NCBI RefSeq assembly: GCF_014529535.1
Contig: NC_050738.1
Location: 558,001 to 622,000 of the forward strand
Source of the DNA: Bradysia coprophila
Taxonomy: Eukaryota; Arthropoda; Insecta; Diptera; Sciaridae
Direction of reading: 5' to 3'
DNA: 64,000 nucleotides
Of this stretch, positions 25,924 to 38,339 are shown piece by piece. A model generated the notes under the pieces. The model made no database searches, was not told the DNA's origin, and saw nothing but the letters and a program-made list of their open reading frames with translations. Position numbers and translations under genes: made by a program. Each line of letters opens with the position of its first letter. Position 1 is the first letter of the stretch.

Positions 25924-26807
25924 TATAGTGTTCCGTTTCTTCTCCTCCACCAAAATACTGTTTCGTGATGTATTCCTTTAATCTTTAACAAACGGCAAGC
26001 GTATCGACACAATACGATTAAATCTGTTACTTCCTTAGTTTAAGTAGGAGGTACTCACTGTCTGATTAGGATAGTGTAAATAGTTTGAGAGTTGTTTTCA
26101 TTGAGAATAAGTGATGCAAAGAACAACTTCTGTAAAATATGCCTCGGTGAGACAGTATATTGTGCTAAATTAAAAGATTTATCTTTGTGACATCATGTAT
26201 TCCGTAATTGGTACATGCAACAGTAACTCAACGGAAACTCTATTTTAACAAGTCGAACACTTTCACTAAACGAAAATTCCGATTTTTTTTTTTGGCTAAC
26301 CGTCGGTTATCTGACATGCAAAACACCAATGGAATGTTTGTACATCGGAGGCATAAGGTTATCAAGCGTGAGCGAATATAGTAAACGCAAACGAAAGTCT
26401 GGATGTATTGCCTCACTCTTACTGTACGTGATTCCTGTATGATTTGAAGATGTCGTGTCAAAGAGGTGACCTTTATTAGAGGTTGAACGCCAGAATACAT
26501 AGGAGAATGTCAATCGGATTTTACATCAATTTAAAAAAAATATATCCTTTGTTGCAGGTAGAGCCCAGGGTGCTTGATAAACAGGAGGATTATCTGTTAT
26601 TTATTTACAGTAAAATTTTCTGATAAATTTAATGAGCCAATCAGCAATGTGATAAGATTCTTTACTTTGAGTTTCAATTGTAATTTTTTGATCGAATCTT
26701 TTTGTACTTAACAAAATGTGCAAATTTCCACATTTTCGTTTTCCTTTCCTTTAATATAATTTCGTGTTTGGACGACTTCTACCACGACTTCAATAATATA
26801 TTTGTGT

Positions 26808-29800
26808 CTACGAAATCGTACATTCGCAGCACATGAGTGTATAATAAAGACATTTAACTGTGCAATCATCTTCGTCATTCTTTTTCGTTCCCTTATCACT
26901 GTGACGTACCTGATCGGTACCACTAACACCATCGCCACCATGGAATGGCACTTTTGGCAAATCTAAATACGACAATTTCGTTGCATCGACATCATCACTA
27001 TTGTGATCGTCGAAACGTTCGATGGAATCCAAATTCTGTAATTGAGACAAATTTATTGATACATTTCTGGAGCAGTGCTGTACATTGTCCCATGGTATGT
27101 TAGGCAAATCATCGCATGAATATGATTTAGCATGGTAAAGATTCAAATCCACCAAATTAGTCTGAAATGTGTGAGTAACGAAAAAAAAAGGTTTTGTTTT
27201 TGCTTTTGATGTTTTATGAATGGTTTTATATGGTGCAGGTGCTGCGCATTTTTTAGTGGGTTTAGTGGGTTGTTCGTGTTTAGTGTTTTATCATGGATGG
27301 GAAGCTAAGCTTAAACATTTAATTATTATTGTGAATTTAAGTGACTGATGTTTGTTGACCCAACCATTTTTTAAAGAATGAGAACACAGAGTGAGACACA
27401 GAACACAGAATCAAGGCTTGGACAATCCGTTAAACTAAAGTTTGACGCTTTTTTAACATTTATTAAGAGTGATATCGCCAAAACTTGAACCAATTTCAAA
27501 ACAACGGCTCAGCGATTCGGGCAAGCTATAGCTCGTTTGAATCGTCTTTCAATTCTGAGAAATAGGGATCTTTTACTTTTTCTGTTAGTTTCCCATTTTC
27601 GGAGTGAGCACGTGAAAGTAATAGCATGTCAATTGGTCGTGAAAACAGTTTTTCGGTGATAGCTCGAGATATAAATCTTTCTAAAATGTGAAATGTTGTA
27701 GGAATATAGGCCTCTGGCAGACCTTCAAAACGAGTATAATCATCGGTAAGTACAGCCACCCGTTCTGGACTTATGACTCAAAAAATGGTGAATGTTTGGA
27801 CAGTGCTGCTGGCTTGCAACAGAACTTTTCCGCGGAACTGACTATAGGGTGTTGTAGCTGGACTTACCCTCTTTCGTTCCACGTATAATACACCCCAGAA
27901 AAATTGTGTTGCGAGCCACAAAGTTAGTCGAAGTAAAATGCCGCTCCAGTAGACCCATATTTTTCAGTGTTTTCAACTTGTTTTTGGTCTTCAAACAGGC
28001 TGGAGAGATGGGAATGAAATAAACTAAATCAAAATTACATGTTTAGCTCGAAATAGTTTTGAACCGAGCGATCATGGGCCTTGAAGATGTTGCTTTCCTC
28101 CTACTTCGTAGTAGGTGGAAAACCTCATTTCTTTAACTTCACAAAATGAACAGAAACTCAATTTTTTGCTACGAATATAGGTTTATTATCAAGCAGAGGT
28201 GCGCATCGTTCATTTACAGTCAATAAATGGTCAACCAAGATGTAATTTGTACTTCACAAGAGGTCACAACCGTTCCCAGCTATGGAAAATGTGTAAAAAA
28301 TCCAGTTTTTTCACAAACATACTTTTTTCTGTGGAGATTTTAACTGCTTTTAGTTAAGGTCTTAAGCTATGTATTCTTAAAACAATTTTTTGTGTCAAAA
28401 AACTGGATTTTTTACACATTTTCCATAGCTGGGAACGGTTGTGACCTCTTATGAAGTACAAATTACATCTTGGTTGACCATTTATTGACTGTAAATGAAC
28501 GATGCGCATCTTTGCTTGATAATAAACCTATATTCGTAGCAAAAAATTGAGTTTCTGTTCATTTTGTGAAGTTAAAGAAATGAGGTTTTCCACCTACTAC
28601 GAAGTAGGAGGAAAGCAACATCTTCAAGGCCCATGATCGCTCGGTTCAAAACTATTTCGAGCTAAACATGTAATTTTGATTTAGTTTATTTCATTCCCAT
28701 CTCTCCAGCCTGTTTGAAGACCAAAAACAAGTTGAAAACACTGAAAAATATGGGTCTACTGGAGCGGCATTTTACTTCGACTAACTTTGTGGCTCGCAAC
28801 ACAATTTTTCTGGGGTGTATTATACGTGGAACGAAAGAGGGTAAGTCCAGCTACAACACCCTATAGTCAGTTCCGCGGAAAAGTTCTGTTGCAAGCGAGC
28901 AGCACTGTCCAAACATTCACCATTTTTTGAGTCATAAGTCCAGAACGGGTGGCTGTCCTTACCGATGATTATACTCGTTTTGAAGGTCTGCCAGAGGCCT
29001 ATATTCCTACAACATTTCACATTTTAGAAAGATTTCTATCTCGAGCTATCACCGAAAAACTGTTTTCACGACCAATTGACATGCTATTACTTTCACGTGC
29101 TCACTCCGAAAATGGGAAACTAACAGAAAAAGTAAAAGATCCCTATTTCTCAGAATTGAAAGACGATTCAAACGAGCTGTAGCTTGCCCGGATCGCCGAA
29201 CCATGGTATTCATTTTCACCAAAATTGGTTCAAGTTTTGGCGATATCACTCTTAACGGGATATTAGTAACAACCATTAAAGTTCCTAAGACGTTAGTAGT
29301 ACATTACATCCCTGTTTGGAGATGTTTATTTTTGCGATAGTGAGGTTTTTATCCAGAGCCGAAGGTGATGGCTATTATCCCCCGTGGCAAAATAACAATA
29401 TCCAAACAATTACATAAGGTGTTTTACTTGCGAAGCCCTCCGAAAATGAAAATTATCGCAAGTGACAACGGTTCGCCCGTTGCAAAAATTTCATTTTCGC
29501 AAGGTGCTGCAAGTAAAAAGAGTTTCCCTGCTCGCATTGTGTTTCGCCTTACTTTCTCCCCTCAATAGGCCATGAGAAAATTATGTTTTCTTGACGACTG
29601 GTCGAATGATATTTCTAGTAAGAAAAGTGCAGCACTTTCTTTCCCGTGGGGAGAAAATAGAGCTTTTCTCATTCGAACTGTCACTTTGTTTATGTTTTCG
29701 AAAATGGTATGGCGAATAGATGTTTTTGTTTCGTGGAGAAAAACGGCAAAACACAACACGCACGCATGAAAAACGTGGTGTCACCTCTGGGAGAAATGAA

Positions 29801-32800
29801 AAAAGTTCCACCTCGAACGAAATTGCTGTAATTTCCTCTTTTCTTCCCTCGGAAACAATTATGCCAGCACTTTTGTTTTTGAGCGCTACCAACGACTTCT
29901 GGTGGGAATTGATATTTGGACTCGTTCTGTTAAATCCCTCGCCCTCGGCTCAAGATGCAAACGCTATACTAGTCAGAATAATAAAATAAATTCTTATGTT
30001 GCAAGTTGGTTGAAACGGGTTCTGTGGGTGGAGTTTCGAGTCGAGTTGGTTGACGTGTCAAAATTTTTAATTATACTTTTGCTCTTTATCGCTGATTTTC
30101 TTGACATCGATCGACTCCAGCTTGCTCTTTTTATGTTGTAAGTGGAAATATATGTATACTAGGCCTACCCTCCTTAAAGCAGTTCTAGCGTTCCACAATA
30201 AAAGTTTTGAAACAAACATTTTTCGTTGGTAGCGCAACAATTTGATGGCATAAGCTTCGCCCCGGCTTGTGAACTCTCGATATACCAAAGCCTTACGTTT
30301 TCTTCTACAGAAATTTTAAATTCAGATTGAACCCAAAGTCAAGAAAACTTGATACAAAACAGGCTCAGATTGAAACCTTAATTCACGTCGAAATTGCCCT
30401 TCAGAATTTGAATTTTCGATGAATCGATGGATGAACCAAAGGATTAAAAAATGAATTTCAACGCATTCTAATATGACAATAAAGCGATTTGACCAAATAA
30501 AACGCGGTCGTTGATATGGTTGTTGTGCGTTTCATTTTGAATTTGCAGCAGACTTACGGTACAGCTAAAGATCAGGCTCAGGTCAAGCCGAACAAAATCA
30601 GGTCGATTTGAACCTGATCGGAGACAGACATAATTTAGGATTGGTTGACAATGCCAATCTAAGATTACAATTGTGGACCTTGGAATCTTGCTGGGTTAAT
30701 TTGCTGTGCACTGTGATAAAGGCATTCGTCGCCGCACAATATAAATACGAGTGAAAAATGAATTTCTTTCTCGACGATTTTGAGAGTTTGGGGGGATATT
30801 GCATTTAACCGATGGGCTATTTAACGAAAGACAGAGGTAAGGCATTATTGATGACGTCATGTAGCGATTAAATGTAGGTATCGATACAGAATGTTTTAGC
30901 ATTGTGTGTCACTGAAACATCCCAACTGTGTTTGCAACACCTTTTGCTCTCGAATCCCCAAAAAAGCAAAGCTTCACTGTCACCCATTAAACAAATCGCA
31001 CCAAATATCATGTTCGCTTAACTTCTTTCGAACGCCGTTCCGTTTTTCACTTGCCAGTAATGTCGATGCATTGTGCAAATCGTGCTCAAGTTCTAAATCT
31101 ACAGATTCGCTAGGTGCATCGCCGTTCGGGTGTGACGAATGTGCTAGAGTCTATGCAATTTAGAGACAGAGACAATGAATGGAGTGACGTCAAGGACAAA
31201 GGAACACAACAGATGAATGGAAATAATTGAAAATACTCACGGCTGACGCTCCTGCTGCACCAATTGACGACGGAACCATAGACGTCAGACCACTGGATTC
31301 ACCAAGAATGTCACTGTAAAATAACAAGTAATTGATGATGTAAGTTGAGTCTCCCAATTAAAACGCAACACTTTGGCAATAGCACTAGTCTCACCCGCGA
31401 GGTCCGTATTTGATGAAAAACATCTTGTGGCATAAAGAAAATTTAAGATTTTTTTTAATAAAAAAACGCAACAAATGTTGTTACTCGGTATGGTAATCAA
31501 TCTAAATCAACTAATCGTATGCTACAAACACTCTGATCAAAAAAATTGAAAATGGTTCGCTGAATTCTTTTTCTGTGATAACAAAGTGCTAAACAATTAT
31601 TGTTGTTTTGACGCTAATTGAGCATGAACAACGTAAAGATCTGTTCACAATTTAAGACCGTTGATCATTGGTGTTAATGCAATAAGACGTCGTACCTGCA
31701 ACTAATTTCGAGGATTCTTTTGGGGAAGCTAAAAACAATCTGAACCTCGTTTGATTCAAACCTGTGCGGTGGTCTGGTTTCAGATAACCTGAAATTTTCA
31801 TACGATTTTTTTAAGGAACCTGTCACCTCATAGGAACCTCATCGGTGAACTGGTGAACTCACTAAAGGGAATGAATCGAGAAAATATAATTTCTTGACTT
31901 AAGCTGTAGTTCATACGCAGCTCAGTACTTTCAGTAGTTTCGGCACACTTTTTTGTGAAGCTATTTAACAGGATAACTACCATTCGTCACCTGGCTTTTC
32001 CAGTTTCATTTTTTCAGGCGAATCGACTAAGATTGGTACTCAAAGCTTAAGTATTCCAACGGCCCACCTCTCCACAGACTCAACAGTAAGTTTCACGAAA
32101 GACAAATTAATCTTCCCTGAAGTGTTTGTCCCCATAACTTTGGCTCAACGAAGGAAGATGTTGTTAGCCATTATGGCCAATATGAAACAACAATCAAACA
32201 GAGACGCATAAAGAAATGGATACTAATAAACGACCGATAAATTAATTCAAAACTACCGATAAAAAATAATAAATGACCGATAAATACGGTACCGATAGAA
32301 AATAATAAATGATCGATAGACAAATTCACAAGTACCGATGAAAATATTCAAAACTACCGATAACTTTTTACCGATAAAAAGTACTAAAGTACCGATAAAC
32401 TGGTCGTTTTATCGATCATTTATCATTTACTATCGGTAGTTTATTACTTTCTAACTATCATTCATTACTTTTTATCGGTAGTTTATTACTTTCTATCGGT
32501 AATTCGTTATTTTCTATGTGTAGTTTATTATCAGTCAAAAAACCCCATAAAGGGTAAATGTGACGCAAGTCCTTTATCTTACTTACAAAATGACAGATAT
32601 CATTGTGCGCCGTACGCAAAAGTTTTATCAACAAAAAATTGACACAAAAAATTTGAGAAAGAAAATTTTACAAAAAGAAGTTTGCGTCACAAGTGGCAGA
32701 TGATTCGGTTTTTTAAATTTTTTCAGTACATTTTTTAACTATTTCCCTAACAATAGGTTTCTCAACATCTGCACTTGTAACGCAAACTTCTTTTTGTAAA

Positions 32801-34014
32801 ATTTTCTATCATACATTTTTTGTGGCAATTTTTTGTTGATAAAACGTTTGCGTACGGCGCACAATGCGTCACCCTCATCGATATCAGTTATTTTGTAAGT
32901 AAAATAAAGGACTTGCGTCACATTTACCCTTTAGGTTTTTTTTGGCTGATATCACCTCTTTTGTAAGTATGTCATTTCGACAACATCAAAAGTCTGACTC
33001 CCAAAATCTAGAAACCAATCTTGGAACACCTTACTTAGATCGAAAATAACCCAAATACATAAAAAATCCGATGAATTTTAGGAAGTACTAGAGGAATCAT
33101 CTGTCATCCCAAAATTTAGGAACCAACCTTGGAACACCTCACTCATGTCGAAAATAACCCAAATCCATCAAAAAGTCCGATGGAAGTTAGGAAGTTTCAG
33201 AGGAATCATCTGTCGTCCCAAAATTTAGGAACCAACCCTGGAACACCTCACTCATGTCGAGAATATCCCGAATCCATAAAAAAATCCGATGGAAGTTACG
33301 AAGTGCCAGAGGAATCAGCTGTCATCCCAAAATTTAAGAACCAACCTCTAGCTCCCAAAAACGCTTGCGTACCCCCATTTTTCCACAGTTTTCCGATCGA
33401 AAACAACAATTGACCATTAACGTTAAGTATTATAAACTGCCGATAGAAAAAATAAAAGTACTGATAGAAAATTGTGAATTACCGATAGAAAATAATGAGC
33501 TGCCGATAGAAAATAATGAACTACCGATAGAAAGTAATAAACTACCGATAGAAAATGATAAATGATCGATAAAACGACCAGTTTATCGGTATTTAAGTAC
33601 TTTTTATCGGTAAAAAGTTATCGGTAGTTTTGAATATTTGTATCGGTACTTGTGAATTTCGCTATCGGTAATTTATTATTTTTTATCGGTAGCGAGTTTA
33701 TCGGTCATTTATTATTTTTTATCGGTAGTTTTGAATTAATTTATCGGTCAAATATAATATCCCTAAAGAAATTCCATCTACTGATTCTCGAACACCTCAT
33801 GCATTCCTGTTTCTCTCTCTACTTACTCAGTTTTTATCATATCAGCATGAGCTTTCGAACCACCCAGAGACCATGGTTCCATTTTCTTTTGTTGGTGTGA
33901 CGGATGCATGTTTCCTTTGTTTGTCGTATCGTAACGACCTTTGTGTTGATGTTTCTTCTTACCGGGAATCCACAGAAATGTCAAACCAGTTGATTTATTT
34001 CGATTGGTGGACAT
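26808..34014 (-). CDS. Unrecognised multi-exon gene with two possible 3' ends
   Basis: I do not recognise the product. Three exons join in one frame across good splice sites: A 34014-33827 (MSTNRNKSTGLTFLW..., basic and Lys/His-rich), B 31313-31241 (DDILGESSGLTSMVPSS...), C 27161-26808 or ending at a strong donor (GTACGT) at 26910. A second in-phase exon C' (31150-30980, 56 residues plus stop, TLAHSSHPNGDAPSES...) follows B after only 90 bp, so short (143 aa) and long (204 aa or more) forms are possible. The hydrophilic, Ser/Asp-rich sequence resembles a cytoplasmic tail of a membrane receptor, but this is a guess. The ATG lies immediately after an acceptor, so upstream exons may exist. Introns of 2.5-4 kb, unusual here, hold the palindrome and fold-back elements. 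Confidence 0.5.
27464..29256. mobile_element. 1.8-kb near-perfect palindrome (fold-back element)
   Basis: Arms 27464-28311 and 28397-29256 are inverted copies about 850 bp long with few mismatches, around an 85-bp loop. Each arm carries the same 77-codon frame (27759-27526 minus; 28949-29182 plus) beginning at GTG, with sequence such as RFEGLPEAYIPTTFH that matches no family known to me. The outer ends both read AAGAGTGATATCGCC, and beyond these the flanks differ. It sits in a large intron of the minus-strand gene. It may be a fold-back transposon with very long terminal inverted repeats; an assembly artefact is the main alternative. Confidence 0.75.
29257..30979. other. Intron sequence, no gene seen
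   Basis: This lies between the palindrome and alternative exon C' of the minus-strand gene. Frames at 29365-30141 are scattered over both strands without family signature. I see no clear repeat boundary. Confidence 0.35.
32228..33757. mobile_element. Fold-back (FB/Galileo-like) element with repeat-built inverted ends
   Basis: Arms 32228-32520 and 33420-33757 are inverted copies made almost wholly of short units around the word TACCGATA(G/A)AAA with spacers such as TAATAAA. Long inverted termini built of tandem short repeats are the hallmark of fold-back elements. The interior between the arms is occupied by a different element (palindrome plus 109-bp satellite, 32533-33350). No transposase frame is present. 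It lies in the intron between exons A and B of the minus-strand gene. Confidence 0.75.
32533..33350 (-). mobile_element. Palindrome plus 109-bp satellite element, copy 1
   Basis: A palindrome of about 410 bp (32533-32945) has inverted arms containing GGGTAAATGTGACGCAAGTCC, GCGTACGGCGCACAAT and TTACTTACAAAATAAC-like words. It is followed by GATATCACCTCTTTTGTAAGT and then three copies of a 109-bp unit (GGAACAC starts at 33022, 33131 and 33240). The same order, inverted, occurs at 53600-55010, showing that palindrome and satellite move as one element. Confidence 0.8.
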
Positions 34015-35514
34015 CTGAAAGAAATTTCGGTTTTGAGAAGACTCAGTTTTCGAGAAATGCTGTCAGCTGATTGAACAGTTTACGTCCAAAGACAGAAATG
34101 AAAATGAAGAAGGAAATTCTTGAGAATTACACAAACAGGTCTTCCAGGAAACTTAAATTACGTTAACGACAATGACTGGCAGCCAAGTATGCAACAAGTA
34201 AATGCATACCACTAACCACACACATAACAAATTGAAATGACGAAATTTATGGTAAATTGTCGAAATTCATTTTAATGGAATTTAGAGAGTTTTCTCCAAT
34301 CATCAACGGGTTCAGACACCACTTTTATTACTTTGTATATCGTTGACTCATTGCAATGAAATTTCAATAAGCTGCATCAACAACAGCTTCATTTCTTTTA
34401 ATTGACGTGGATCAGTGGTAAAATGTTGTTCGATGGATGACTGTTCAAACTGTCAATGTCGAGGTCATATTGCACATTTCATTATTAAAACACATTTCAC
34501 TAACAAAATATTTTCAAACTTGTCACAATGAACATAGCTACAAAGCAAAAGAATGTCCTTACATGTTACCATCCTCTGGTTTGTTATTTGTTTTGGCATT
34601 TAAATTTTGTAAACTCAATGAATCCTATTCGCTTTCTATGGAATGCATATCACACTATCTTAAAATCGAAATTGACTTCTACTCACATTGCACTGCAACA
34701 GACGAATAACGAGTGTATACCACAAAAACAATTATAACTTCTTTTTGGATTGCAAAAACTACTCAATTTGTGAAACTAGTTTTCAGGTGTTTATTTACAT
34801 TATCATTTGTGTACGATTTTCCAGTGGCATTTTTGTCAAAACGCCATTTTGGTGGTATGTCATCAGCTCTCTTTCACACTCTGAGTGTTATTATACTGCT
34901 CTAACTTGATTCTGTGTTGCATTATCGGTGCATTTAAATGTGAGCCACGACGTAACAAGTCTATACGTAACTCAGTAGTCAAAAATGCGTGAAAAAATGG
35001 ATTTTCACTGCTTGAAACAATAGTTTTGTTCCAAAGCCATTAGAATTGTCAAATTTCATCCATAGAGATGTAACCTAATCAAAATTTATATGAGAACCGA
35101 TCTCTATTGATGAAATTGTGCTCGTTCGGCCAGTGAAAATTCGTGTTTACTGTTACTTGGAACAATACCTACAGAGTGTTATGGTCAGAGCGAGAAAACC
35201 GAAGACCATTAAATTATAACTTGCCTTGGGATACTTGTCAAAGTATTTGCTTCTCTTTCAGCATGTTATATTACGAGATGTGAGTGAGAAGACCGAAGAC
35301 CAGTTTATTATAACTTGCCTTTCAGTAGTTGTCAAAAAATAACTCTTTATTTTTCATCATAACACTCTATAAAAGTAGTCAGATTTTTGTGAGGTACTGA
35401 TTAACGTAGACAGTTGTATGCAGCTTGTGTTGTATATGTTGGTTTTTGTCGCACAAGATGTTTTGTCAACCTCGGCTACGCCCCGAACTGATATTTTTCT
35501 GAGGTTCTGAGGTC
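34015..35514. other. Gene-free stretch
   Basis: No gene is supported. Two related segments about 90 bp apart (near 35190 and 35282) share GAGAA(A)ACCGAAGACCA and TTATAACTTGCCTT, a small tandem duplication. Confidence 0.4.
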
Positions 35515-35745
35515 CAAGGTTCTGAAAGAACAGGTTAAGACACTTTCGAGTTGCTCACGAAGGCGGTGTGATCAAAATTTTCCTGTAGTGCCAACTAGAT
35601 TTGGAAAATTTTATATGACGATTTCAACTTAACAAAAAAAAATTGTTTTCAAGTTAACTTTTCGAACAATATACATGTCTGAATTGTCAAGATTTGTGTT
35701 TCACCCGCCTTCGTAAGTGTCTTAACCTGTTCTTTCAGAACCTTG
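35515..35745. mobile_element. MITE with 30-bp inverted ends
   Basis: The left end CAAGGTTCTGAAAGAACAGG continues TTAAGACACTT and recurs inverted at the right end, with an additional inner match (CGAAGGCGG). There is no clear target duplication and no coding capacity. A second small inverted repeat (AGGAACTATTTTT at 35766 and its inverse ending 35913) follows directly, upstream of BRAP. Confidence 0.7.
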
Positions 35746-36195
35746 ATCAAAACCTTCATGCAACACCAGGAACTATTTTTCGTATTCCCATATTTTCTTG
35801 AATTTTCCTTGATTTTGCCATGCTGGCCCTAATTTTACGAAAAACCATTTTTGTAAAAATTGGTAAAATTTTGTAAAAATTGGAAAACATTTTCCCAAAA
35901 ATAGTTCCTAAACAGCACTCGGTTTCAAAAATAGAGAGCTTTATGTTGTACTGCGGCACCTCCAGTCGCAAAGCAACCATATGATTTTCTTGTGTGCAGA
36001 GAGCAGCGAAGTCATTATCGAAAGTGCATTGAGAACACATCAGACGCAAAACAAAGCGAAAAATTTCTTCATTTATTTTGTCATTGGGAAACATTTCATC
36101 AAATTTAGACGAAAACTGAACACAGATTCGATGTTGATTGCAGTCTCTTCTGTTTCGATAAGTCAAATCCGTTGTGATTTCCCATTTAAAATTCA

Positions 36196-38163
36196 ATGTC
36201 GATGTTAGTGTCGCTGTGTTTATTAAAAATTGAAATTGATCTGAACGATATGAGTGATGAGGACAATGTAAAATCGGGGGGTGCAGCAAATGTTCCAGCG
36301 AATTCTCGCGTAATTCGTGAACATCGCGGTCAACGCAAACCGAAATCCATTCGAATTGATAATTACGCTTGTTCGGAAATGGAACAATCGAGTGAAAATC
36401 GTGGAATTCTACCATCGGGTTCACGCGAAACAACGCCAATGAATTCGGAATCAGAAAATCAAAAGAGTGGCAGTCCGGATCATATGGATGACAAGAAAGC
36501 ATTCTTTTCGGGAAATCCATTTGTTGAAGTCACTAAGGGTATCATTCACATGTACAAGAAGAAGTAAGCTACAGGTTTTTCGGGTGGATGTAGAAACGCG
36601 TTGAATAATGTCACTTTATATCCCACCCAGCGAACGTATCGAAATGCATAAAGGTTTGTCGAAGACATTGTGTCTATTTTCCGTGCCAGCTACGCTTAAT
36701 TGTCACGACATATTGAATTTTGTCGCACCGTGCCATCCAGTCTTGCAACACATTCGCATAATTCGAGACGGAACTCCGAATCAGTTCATGGTCTTGTTAG
36801 AGTGAGTAAATCGTTTACGTGAAAACCGAGCGATTGGTGAATGTCCGAATGAAACTCTTTCCTAACAGATTCCGTTCCGTCGAATCAGCAATGGAATTCT
36901 ACGAAGCATACAACGGAACGGCGTATAACAATCTCGAACCCGATTCATTGTGTCATGCTGTTTGGGTTTCAAATGTTGAATGGGGTGACGATGGACAGCC
37001 TCCACTCGGCCACACCGAATTGCCAACATGTCCTGGTGAGCTACTATTAGAGATCGTGCGATTCCGTTTACTTTACACGACGTTTCTTCCCACGTTTAGT
37101 TTGCCTGGAGCGTATGGACGAAAGTGTCGACGGAGTGTTGACAATTCTCTGCAATCATGCATTCCACGCGAACTGTTTGATCAAGTGGGGTGATTCGACG
37201 TGCCCGGTGTGTCGTTGCGTGCAAACACCCGAATTGGCCGAAAGTTCTGTTTGCATGGAATGTGAAGGAACGGAAGCGTTGTGGATTTGTTTGATCTGTG
37301 GTCATGTTGGTTGTGGAAGGTTGGTAAATCGAACTCAATTTTTGGTTGGACCTTCAAGGACATTTGTTGTTGTATAGGTATCAGGGTGGACATGCAGCTT
37401 CTCACTTTCGTACGACTAATCACACGTACGCTCTGCAACTCGGTAGTAATCGAGTCTGGGACTATGCTGGCGACAATTTCGTTCATCGTTTGTTGCAGAG
37501 TAAAAGTGACGGAAAGTTGGTTGCCACGGAAGATCGGTCTGGGAACGGAGACGAGAAGATCGATTCCATGCAATTGGAGTTCACCTACATGCTCACTTCG
37601 CAGCTGGAAGCTCAGCGACGATTTTATGAAGATCGACTGATGCGATTGGAGAATGTAATTGAGAAGGAGAACAAATTGTTTAAGGAGAAAACGGACGATT
37701 TGCTGGAGAAATTCAATGCTGTCGAAGTGAAACTTCATGCGGTCACCAAAGAGAAAGTACAAATCGAGAAGAAATACGCTCATGTCAATGCCAAGTAAGT
37801 GGTTCGATGCGTTCGTTACCAAAGCTTTGCTTGTACTAAAACAAAATTCCTCCCTGCAGAATAACCACACTCATCAAAGACTTAGCCGATGAGCGTCAAA
37901 TGAACAAAGCTCTACAGTCAAACCAAGCGTCCTGGCAGGCCAAGTACACCCAACTGGAAACGAACTATCGCAAATTCCAAATCGAAAAAGAGGGCGAAAT
38001 TACCGAGCTGAAAGACGACGTTCGAGATCTGATGTTGCACATGGAAGTTCGGAATACCATTTCGAAGTCCGATTTAAAGGACGAAATTGCCACGTCGTCG
38101 ATTGTAGTGCCGAATGCTCCGTCTCAGGATGTGAATCAAAAGCAGCGTCGTAAGAAAAAGTGA
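36196..38163 (+). CDS. BRAP: BRCA1-associated protein (BRAP/IMP), RING E3 ligase
   Basis: Six exons in phase: 36196-36563, 36631-36801, 36869-37035, 37100-37319, 37378-37794 and 37860-38163, about 548 residues. Domain order matches BRAP. First comes the BRAP2/RRM-like region ([34 protein letters not shown]). A C3H2C3 RING follows ([30 protein letters not shown]), then a UBP-type zinc finger ([53 protein letters not shown]). Last are a long coiled coil from about residue 385 and a lysine-rich end. In mammals BRAP is a ubiquitin ligase that modulates Ras-MAPK signalling and retains nuclear-localisation proteins in the cytoplasm. The ATG at 36196 matches the family start ([13 protein letters not shown], then MSDED). 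Only the linker before the RRM is divergent. Confidence 0.95.
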
Positions 38164-38339
38164 TTTTGATTGAGAGGTTTTGTGGGTTAGATAGTGGCTT
38201 ATTTATGGCGGTTCTTCAGTGAATTAAAACAAATTTTCTTTTGCAAACATACAGCAATCGGTTTTCATTTTGCTCTTCCCATCATAATTACTCGTTTGCA
38301 CTGTTGAGGCAGTAAATATTTTGTAAAAGAGTTCAGCTA

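Larger units (their letters stand above)
24338..26800. other. Intergenic stretch with small inverted repeats
   Basis: No gene is supported. It contains two MITEs annotated separately (25044-25137 and 25757-25923) and a fragment (25250-25320) related to 6796-6868. The minus-strand frames at 26240-26513 show no family signature. Confidence 0.45.

Noticed and set aside
35756-36520. A 254-codon minus-strand frame upstream of and overlapping BRAP exon 1
   Set aside because: Half of it is antisense to BRAP exon 1 and the other end runs into a small inverted repeat. The middle (about 35930-36185) looks somewhat protein-like, but I found no family or splice support.
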